Made by a program: the position numbers and the translations under genes. From Callorhinus ursinus (taxonomy: Eukaryota; Chordata; Mammalia; Carnivora; Otariidae), in NCBI RefSeq assembly GCF_003265705.1, contig NW_020312817.1:46603627-46667626 (forward strand): DNA of 64,000 nucleotides, in the 5' to 3' direction. Under the pieces are notes generated by a model that saw only the letters and a program-made list of their open reading frames with translations, made no database searches and had not been told where the DNA came from. Positions 56,590-64,000 of the stretch are shown piece after piece. Position 1 is the stretch's first letter. Every line of letters starts with the position of its first letter.

Positions 56590-56965
56590 TCTCATTGCCT
56601 AGAATATCTTCCTCAAATTTTCCTCTTGGTGACATTCTATTTGTTCTTCAAGATTTAGCTCTACATCTTATTTTATGGGAAACCTGCTCTGCCCCATTCT
56701 TTCCAACCTCACGACCTTATGCTCAACCTTATACTGTGTAGGCTAAGAATCATTCATCTAAATTTCTATCTCATTCCATCTTTTCTTCAATTTGGCACAT
56801 GTTGTGTGTTATAGTTATTGTTTACTTAGTCCTCTCCCCCACCAGACACTGGGCCATTTGAAGTCCTTGCCTACATCATACTTTTGTCTGTATCTCTGTC
56901 ACTTAGCACTGTGCCTGACATGTAGAATTCACTTGATAAGTGCTCATTATATGAACACATTAAAG
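56590..56965 (+). repeat. L2 3' fragment
   Basis: TGCCTAGAATATCTTCCTCA, GTTCTTCAAGATTTAGCTCT, CCACCAGACACTGGGCCATT and CACTTAGCACTGTGCCTGAC are in the L2 sense order, with a decayed tail TGATAAGTGCTCATTATATG. Confidence 0.75.
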
Positions 56966-59094
56966 TAACTCACATATACTCGACATGATGAAAATATGCA
57001 AAGATTATTTTTATCAGGCCTATTTAGACAATAAAGTGGTAAATCAACAAGTAGTAAAGGATTTGCAACTGTGTACCCAATACTGAATTAGGAAGAGCTG
57101 GAAATAAATAAACCAGCTTCCTATCCTCAGGTTGATAGTAATTTGTTTGATAAGGCTTGCTTATACTACAAAATAGTGTAGACTATCCAAAAACTAATTG
57201 GAGTCCAATGCATACCTGAGTTAAGGAGCTTGTGCACTAATCAAGAAACAAAGGATAGAAAACATGAGTCTGGAAGCAGTGATTTTCAAAATATAATTTG
57301 CAATCTATTACTAGATTTACAAATTTATTTTTTCGAACCAACTTATTTGTAGTTAGGATCAGCAATAAAATAGAAGTTTTTTATGCAAACTTGGGAAACA
57401 TAGTTAAACTTCTGTGCTATTTTTTTCTCCTTTACAAAAAGAGGATACTGGATAAAATTTCATCCCTGAATGTTAATGAAATAGGAAACAGAAGTCTATG
57501 TGTTATAAAAATTGGGGACCTTTGAAATATAAGCAGAAATGTTACCAATTTGCTTATAACAGTGAAACAATATTTTTGTTGATGGAAAATACTGTAACGT
57601 TTTCAATGCAAAATATTTTTCATGAACAAACATGTCTGAACATTGTCCTCCCCAAAGCCCATGAACACCTCTGAAATACTCTCATATTAATGAGTTTTAA
57701 TGATGCACTTGAATAATACCTAGATGACTATAGTACTACTTAGAAAAGAAACACACCTCTCAAACTAATTAGAGTTCTTGAATGACATTGAAAGAGGGAG
57801 CTGGTTAAATCACTTTCTCCAGCACTAGGTTTAATTGACATAGATATAATGCCAGTGATAATTTTATGCAATTGCAAGATCAGGAGTTTAATATATCTGG
57901 CGGTAAGGTAGGGATTTGCTTTCTCTGACAGTGTTGAATAAACCTCTCTAATCCTTTTCTGTTAGCTTTCCCTTATTTCTCGGCTTAAATTTAATAACAG
58001 GCTAAAAAAAAAACCAAGATTCCACTAGGCTTCTCAAAGCTCAACCATAGATATAGAGAGAGGGAAAAAAAGATGTTATCTCAGAGAGGCTGTGGCTCAG
58101 AATCATTAAAAAGACTAACGGCAGGATCATAGGGCTAAGTTTATAATTCCCATTGTACATCACAGAGGCACCATCTCTTGTAGTAAACACTTTATCTACT
58201 CTCATCTTGCTTCCAAATCACCAAAATGAAGGCAGCAATCCAAGAGGGATTGGATGATTATAGTTTTACAAGATGCTTCAAAATGTTTTGTTGGATGTTC
58301 AATTTGTCTTACATACGAACCTTGTTTATTCATTTACAGGTCATTCTAAAGCCTTGCTATATAGAACTAAGATATTTTGATATAGTGAATTTCTACAGGA
58401 TGTTTCCTGTAACATTTAACACTTTGCAGTTTAAAATTGTGATGGTCTATCTGGGCCATTTGGCAGAGGTTATAAAAAGCATAATTCTTTTAAAGCCTCT
58501 GAAATAGACCAAATGATTTCCAATGAAACAATCTTTTTTACTTTGTTTCAATTATAAATTACAAACTGCAGCGCTCAGAGGGGTCTGAAGTCTGGATCTT
58601 TATACCTTGGAAATTCCTGCTTTCTCTAAGTTTTTTTTATGTTTTTCTTTCTGACTCATTGAAAAAAATGCCTAGTTCATAATTTTCTTTCTTTCTTGAC
58701 TGTTGGTCAATATTATATAGGTGTTCATATACAACATTCTTATTTTTGTTGTTTTATGAGGCTTCTATAATTATGGTTTTTATTAATACTTAGACCCAAG
58801 AGTTATTTAATTGAATATATTTTTTATTTTGATGTGGCTCTTTTTCTCCTTTATAGTCTATTTTTAACCATAGTTTAGGTTGAATGTGACCATGGAGTGT
58901 AGCCTCTGAATTGTTTCCTTTTAAATTCATTGAGGTTTTCTCTGTGGTCTAAAGTATAATTTTTTTAAAGTACAATCTTTTAAAAATAAATATGCCATGG
59001 GAATGAAAAAGCAAAGTGTAGAGTACAATTCAATTCTTACTTTTCAAGTCTTCTGAAATCAAAGAATATAATCTGCAATATGCTTACTGTCAAA
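56966..59094. other. No repeat recognised; possible conserved non-coding DNA
   Basis: About 2.1 kb without recognisable young or old repeats apart from A/T tracts. A 93-codon frame at 58226-58507 shows no domain. Segments near 57780-58000 have even composition, such as GTTTAATTGACATAGATATA. Confidence 0.35.
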
Positions 59095-59350
59095 AAAATT
59101 TAACAGCATTATTTTAATGACAAAAATGGAACAAAACACATAACAGGAAATGGCTAGATAAATTTAATTGCATACAATAGAATAATATGCAACCGTTAAA
59201 ATTCATGGTGTAGAAAACATTACCATGATATATTATTGAGAAAAGCAGGTTATCAGTATACAAAGTATATTTAAAAAAATACATCTATTTTTCTCCATAA
59301 TTCAAGTGTGAACTGGAGAACAGTACATAACAGGAGTAATGAAGAATATA
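59095..59350 (+). repeat. L1M ORF2 3' remnant
   Basis: AGGAAATGGCTAGATAAATT, ATACAATAGAATAATATGCA and CATGATATATTATTGAGAAA follow the late-ORF2 order of L1M. Confidence 0.6.
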
Positions 59351-60706
59351 GTGCAATACAATCTTATGAAATGAGAAGTGATTCTATTTACTTCCTACTG
59401 CTGCGTTGATGTCTTCTCCCTCTCTTCCTCCTCCTTCTTCTCTCCCTCCTCCTCCTCCTCCTCCTTCTGATACAAGAAGGGAGAATGGTTTGAATTTGGC
59501 AATGACAAACAAGGACAATGGCACAAGGATCTTATTCCAGGTCTAGTGAGTGAGATCTATGGTAACTAGAGTTAACCAAGATTCTTAGAGTGGGGGGGGG
59601 GTCAGATTTCCATTAGAATAAAACTTGAAGGAAATATTTAGAGCACATGATGAAAGTATAAATATATAGCTGATAATGGACCATGAATTTCAGAGGACAT
59701 ATAGGAATGGTTTCAGGATTTGAGGAAGGATGGAAAAGAAGACAGAATGATAGATATACAAAAACATGAGAAGATTATTGTGAAAGCTGTAAGATATTAC
59801 CTGGGTGTGGGAGAGTTTTCTTGAGACATAACAGAATAAAATATATTTAAAAAATTAATTCTGTTATGTTCAAGGCAGATCATGGTGTTTGGGTCAAGAT
59901 GTGGGGGTGGGTGGGTTTCTAGTACCCTCTCTTCATCACAGTGATTGGGGAGATAGATAACAAGAACTGATCTTAGACCCCATTAGCAGTCCCTTCTCAT
60001 TTCCTATTAAAGGAGCAGAGATCTTATTCCTGGTGTATATGCACTATCTTGATACCTTGCAGAATTCTGGAGAACCTGGGTGTGATACAAATCACACAAA
60101 ACACTCTTCATCTTAATTAAGTTATGCCTGTATCTGTGCATATATGAAAATCCTTACAAACCTGCACTCTTTCTGTTTTGTTAAATTCTGAAAGTGATGC
60201 ATTGAAATCCTCTGTTATTTTTTATTCTAGAAATGTCTCAATTTATTTTTTGCCTTCCAGATGCTGTTTTTTTCTTTTACCTCAGAAGCAAGCAAGAATG
60301 AAGTATGGAAAAACATTTCAGAGAAATCATTAATTTTTTGTACTTCTTTAAAATCCTATCTTCCTAAGATTTTAACTTTTGAAATACTTCTGTGTAGTCT
60401 GTCCTTAAAAGGGATAAGTTGCCATCCCTTTTTTCTTGACCTTTATTGAAGTGACAGCTTTTATTTTTTACATGATTTAGTGAAATTTCTGTGGGTCTGG
60501 AAGTTAAATTTTGGCTGGGAATCACTGACATATTTTCTTGCATGGTTTTATGGAGTGTTTGGATACACTCACAAATCCTTCACAGGTAAAATTTTTGAAT
60601 TTGCTTTGTTTTTTAAATTTTAGGGAATTTTTCTCCTTTATGGAGGTAAAGTTTTTCCATACTTCATTCTTGCTTAAGGATATCAAATGGGAAACGTTAG
60701 ATTGAC
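59351..60706. other. No feature recognised; contains (TCC)n
   Basis: A pyrimidine tract with CTCCTCCTCCTCCTCCTCC lies at 59411-59468 and a G9 at 59592-59600. Otherwise nothing recognisable. Confidence 0.4.
59411..59468. repeat. (TCC)n polypyrimidine tract
   Basis: TCTTCC and CTC units with a pure (CTC) run near the right end. Confidence 0.93.
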
Positions 60707-60723
60707 AACCACACTACACTTTA

Positions 60724-60923
60724 AAAAAATATATATATTTGTTTGAGAGAGAGAAAGAGAGTGTGGCAGAGGGGTGGAACGGAAAGGTAAAGGAACAGGA
60801 AGAGAAGCAGACTCCCTTCTGAGTGGGGAGTCCAACGTGGGGCTGGATTCCATGACCCTGAGATCAGGGCCTGAGACGAAGTCAAGAGTCAGATGCTCAA
60901 TGACTGAGCCACCCAGTTGCCCC
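60724..60923 (-). repeat. Can-SINE, minus strand, older copy
   Basis: AAAATATATATATTTGTTTG tail, GA-rich body, head ending GAGCCACCCAGTTGCCCC. Flanks AACCACACTACACTTT (60707-60722) and AACCACACTATACTTT (60924-60939) are a 16-bp duplication with one mismatch. Its right flank becomes the first unit of a minisatellite. Confidence 0.94.
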
Positions 60924-60931
60924 AACCACAC

Positions 60932-61260
60932 TATACTTTTAAAAAATAAATGTATATACTTTTAAAAAATAAATGTTTAGGGCACCTGGGTGGCTCAGTC
61001 ATTAAGCATCTGCCTTCGGCTCAGGTCATGATCCCAGGATCCTGGAATCGAGTCCCACATCGGGCTCCCTGCTCTGTGGGGAGCCTGCTTCTCCCTCTCC
61101 CACTCCCCCTGCTTGTGTTCCTGCTCTCGTTATCTCTCTCTCTGTCAAATAAATAAATAAAATCTAAAAAAAAAAGTTTATACTTTTAAAAAATAAATGC
61201 ATATAGTTTTAAAAAATAAATGTTTATACTTTTAAAAAATGAATGTATATACTTTAAAAA
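60932..61260. repeat. 22-bp AT-rich minisatellite, split by a SINE
   Basis: Units of TATACTTTTAAAAAATAAAT plus GT recur twice before the SINE (60932-60979) and about four times after it (61178-61260), with single-base changes (TATAGTTTT, AATGAATG). Confidence 0.88.
60980..61177 (+). repeat. Can-SINE inside the minisatellite
   Basis: Head GGGCACCTGGGTGGCTCAG, B-box CTGGAATCGAGTCCCAC, tail (AAAT)n then an A-run. GTTTA borders both sides; a longer target duplication cannot be told apart from the repeat units. Confidence 0.95.
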
Positions 61261-61309
61261 AATTAGCTATACTTACACCAACCATTGCATTTTTTTGTTA
61301 AATAGTGTA

Positions 61310-62340
61310 ATTTATTTATCAATTCATCAATTATATCTTGTGTTTATACTATGTACTGGGCAGAATTTTCAATGTCTAGAATGTAATAGCAAATACAACA
61401 AATTATAATTCTTGCTAAATACTTACTTTACATTGAAATCAGTGAAATAGGTGGAATAGGGAAGGATAGAAAATAAAAAAATAATATAAAATAAACATGA
61501 AACAACCAAATTTAATGGTGTGTTAGAATGTCATAAATGTTATGAAAGAAATAGAATAGGTTGAAAGGAACCAGTAGTGTCAAAGAAAAATTTTACAGAA
61601 GGCTGATGGCAGGTCTCACTAATCAGGTGATATACATGTGAATATTGGGGAAAGAGTAAAACAGACAAAGGAAACAGGCACAGCAAAATGCCTAAAGGCA
61701 GGATATGACTAGCATATTTGAGAAATAACAGGGAGGTCATTGTGGCAGAAGCTTCATCAGCAAGTTGGAAGGAAATGAGATCAGAAAGGTAATAGGGTCA
61801 CATAATTTAGGGCTTTATAGACTGCTGTAATGATTTTATGCTGAATAAAAAATGAGAGTAAATAATGAATGACTTGAATAAAAAAGAGAATAATGAATAA
61901 AAATAAGAATAAAATAAGAATAAAAAGAATAAAAAGTGAATGATTTGAATAGGAGAGTAACATGATCTGACCTATATGTTAAAATGGATCACTCTGACTT
62001 CTGTTCTGATAATAGAATGTTTGAGGCAAGGGTGTAGGCAGAGAGATGAATTTGGTGGCTGTTGTATAAATTATTACCAGAGACAAGGATAGTGTTGATC
62101 AGGTTGTAGATAATGGTTATATCATAATGTATTTTAAGGTAAATCCAATAGGAATTCTTGACAGATTAGACATGATACAAGAGAAACAGAAGACTGAAAG
62201 ATGACACAAACAAATCATCTTGAGCTACTAAAAGGAAGGAGTTGCCATCAGTTAAAGTGGAGAAGATAGTAGAATGTGTGTTTGTGTGTGTATATGTGTG
62301 TTTGGGGGTGTCTGTCTTAATGGAGATGTGGGTAAACAGT
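61310..62340 (-). repeat. L2 LINE remnant, minus strand
   Basis: TATCAATTCATCAATTATAT at the left is the inverted 3' tail, then ACTATGTACTGGGCAGAATT, AATTTAGGGCTTTATAGACT, AGTAACATGATCTGACCTAT and GGATCACTCTGACTTCTGTT follow the antisense L2 order. A (AATAAAAAG)n-like tract (61847-61935) expanded inside, and an imperfect TG tract lies at 62275-62310. Confidence 0.65.
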
Positions 62341-62579
62341 TGGACCTGGAGTTATGGAGATAGAAGTAGTCTAAATGCATTCTACTTTTAGAGTTGAAAC
62401 AAGGAGAAAAATTTAAGTAAGCAATGCCCGAGCAGAGAGCTGATGGCCCAGCAGGAGTGAAATAAGATAGAAGACAATAATATAAAGCTAAACATATGCT
62501 CTAAGTGTCACGATATGTTAGAGGCCTATAAGTTGCTTACCTCCAATGCTAGTTTCTATCTCCTACAATTCAGTTATTT
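62341..62579. other. No feature recognised
   Basis: Possibly further decayed L2; no gene. Confidence 0.35.
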
Positions 62580-62678
62580 AATTTATCTTTAAATTATTTA
62601 TTTTAGAACAGTTTTAGATTAACAGAATTATTGCAAACATAGTGCAGAAATTCTTCCAATTTCCTCTGTTATTAAAAT
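62580..62678 (-). repeat. L1M remnant, minus strand
   Basis: AGAACAGTTTTAGATTAACA and TTCCAATTTCCTCTGTTATT match an antisense old-L1 stretch; it is cut by the LTR that follows. Confidence 0.55.
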
Positions 62679-63130
62679 TGTATCAGTTTCCTACTGCTAC
62701 ACTAACAGTGAACTTAATGGCTTAAAACAACACAAATTTATTGTCTTATAGTTTTGTAGGTCACAAGTCCTATAATCAAGGTGTTGCCAAAGCTGTGTTT
62801 CTTCTGGAGACCCTAGAGGAAAATCTACTTCAAATCTCCCCCCCCACCCCATCTCTCTCTCCATCCCACACCCCTATTTCCATCATCACATCTCTAACTC
62901 TGAGCCTCCAGCTTTGTTACTATCCCATTTCACACTACCACCTGACATCCTATGGAATATATTTTCCCCACTAACTTGTTCATGTTATTTACTAATAGAG
63001 ACACCTCTGACATGTGTGGGAACCAGGAGTAAGTCACCATTTATAAAGTCTTTTTTTTTTCTCCCATCACTGTAACTAACATGATTTCTACTGGTTCAAA
63101 ATGACAATGCCAGATTATCCCATAAAAGTG
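62679..63130 (-). repeat. MLT1-type LTR (ERVL-MaLR), minus strand
   Basis: TGTATCAGTTTCCTACTGCT and AACAACACAAATTTATTGTC are the inverted MLT1 3' end; GCCAGATTATCCCATAAAAG near the right fits the 5' half. A C-rich stretch near 62840 expanded. The right limit is approximate. Confidence 0.65.
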
Positions 63131-63158
63131 GTTTATAACAAACGTTTAAAAATCATTG

Positions 63159-63547
63159 CAATGACATAGATGGAGCTAGAGAGTATTACGCTAAGCAAAT
63201 AAGTCAGTCAGAGAAAGACAAATACCATATGATTTCACTTATATGTGGAATTTAAGAAACAAAACAAATGACGATAGCAGGGAAAAAAGAGAGAGAGAAA
63301 GAGAAAAAAAAAACGAAGAAACAGACTCTTAACCATAGAGAACAAACTGATGGTTACCAGAGGGGAGGTGGGTGAGTAAATGGGTTAAATAAGTGATGGA
63401 GATCAAGGAATGAACTTGTTGTGATGAGCACCCGGTATTGTATGGAAGTGTTGAATCACTAAATTCTGTACCTGAAACTAATATTACACTGTATGTTAAC
63501 TGGAATTTAAATAAAAACCTGAAAAATGAAACTGAATAAGTAGCAGA
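63159..63547 (+). repeat. 5'-truncated L1 3' end
   Basis: Contains AATAAGTCAGTCAGAGAAAG, GAACAAACTGATGGTTACCA and GAATCACTAAATTCTGTACC of the carnivore L1 ORF2-end/3'UTR, with an internal GA/A-rich expansion at about 63285-63315. AAAAATCATTG at 63148-63158 and 63548-63558 is the target duplication. Confidence 0.9.
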
Positions 63548-63558
63548 AAAAATCATTG

Positions 63559-63824
63559 ATGGATTTTTTTAAACAAGTAAATTATAATATTAAGCACATT
63601 CTGTAAAACATACAAGGTTAGAGATGCCTTAGTACAAAGCTAGAGGTGAAGAGAACCTGAAGATCCTTCTCTCTTCTCTTGGTGACTCCTATCAAAGAAT
63701 TATCTAATATCCCAAGATTACCTGTAATCAGAATACAAAATCCCTAGACTAGAACACAAGAATCATGAAGACTAATCCACTGTGTTAATGGACCTCAATT
63801 ACTTGATTGTATATCCTATCAGTT
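63559..63824. other. No feature recognised
   Basis: AT-rich sequence before an A-tract. Confidence 0.4.
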
Positions 63825-63849
63825 AAAAAAAAAAAAAAAAAAAAAAAAA
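63825..63849. repeat. A25 tract
   Basis: Uninterrupted A-run directly upstream of an L1 5' end. Confidence 0.95.
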
Positions 63850-63860
63850 CAAGTCCTCAG

Positions 63861-64000
63861 AGGAGGGTTAAGGTGGCAGAGGAGTAGGGAGACCCTAAGT
63901 TTGTCCGGTCCCTGGAATACAACTAGATAGTTTTCAAATCATTGTGAATACCTGAGAAATCAGTTGGAAATCTGAGAAAAGAAATGCTGAAAGTGTACAA
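63861..64000 (+). mobile_element. L1 5'UTR start, runs off the window
   Basis: AGGAGGGTTAAGGTGGCAGA, GGAGTAGGGAGACCC and GGTCCCTGGAATACAACTAG correspond to the first 140 bases of a carnivore L1 5'UTR. They parallel, in opposite orientation, the 5' end at 22424, but belong to a different subfamily. The YY1-like site is degraded (AAGGTGGCAG). Whether the element is full-length cannot be seen. Confidence 0.75.

Noticed and set aside
1..64000. An undescribed multi-gene system
   Set aside because: No host coding genes could be supported anywhere in the window; all protein similarity is to L1.

Overview
The window reads as nuclear DNA of a carnivoran mammal, probably a caniform outside the dog lineage. 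The evidence is 19 tRNA-derived Can-SINEs of the bear/seal/mustelid type (head TGGGTGGCTCAG, pyrimidine-rich body, AATAAA-rich tail), carnivore-type L1 5' and 3' untranslated regions, and old mammalian repeats (L2, MIR, L1M, MLT1, a Tigger-like DNA transposon). The DNA is AT-rich. I could not support any host protein-coding exon, RNA gene, CRISPR array or operon-like structure. All protein homology I can see belongs to L1 retrotransposons. It looks like intergenic or deep intronic sequence; an intron of a large gene cannot be told from intergenic DNA here.

Layout. 1-9 kb: scattered SINEs, a Tigger2-like element, an L2 broken by an L1 3' end that is itself broken by a SINE, and an old L1M split by a solo endogenous-retrovirus LTR with a 6-bp target duplication. 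9-15 kb: an L2 3' end, a SINE, a short L1 tail, an L1M fragment, a (CA)n and a long CT-rich tract. 15.36-22.42 kb: one near full-length carnivore L1 on the minus strand (5'UTR, ORF1, ORF2, 3'UTR). It is inactivated by frameshifts and stops, carries a SINE in its 5'UTR, lacks its canonical 3' terminus, and has a 100-N assembly gap inside ORF2. 22.4-35 kb: nested and single SINEs, an ERV-type LTR with TATA-like and polyadenylation signals, and L2 remnants. 35-43 kb: two L1M pieces in a row, a 157-bp-arm inverted repeat, two SINEs sharing one target site, a MIR and an L1M with a (CA)n. 43-52 kb: sparse, with MLT1, MIR and L2 remnants. 52-56.4 kb: almost a whole decayed L1M ORF2 on the minus strand, holding a SINE and a Z-DNA-prone GT/CG tract. 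56-64 kb: L2, L1M and MLT1 remnants, a 22-bp minisatellite split by a SINE, an L1 3' end, and the first bases of another L1 5'UTR behind an A-tract at the right edge.

No genes work together here. The content is layered retrotransposition, and the order of insertion can be read from target-site duplications (TSDs). I found no convincing undescribed system. The most unusual structures are the inverted repeat at 38.9-39.6 kb, the double SINE insertion at 40.3-40.7 kb, the head-to-head nested SINE pair at 25.4-25.75 kb and the SINE-split minisatellite at 60.9-61.26 kb. Repeat family names rest on recognition from memory, not on a database search.
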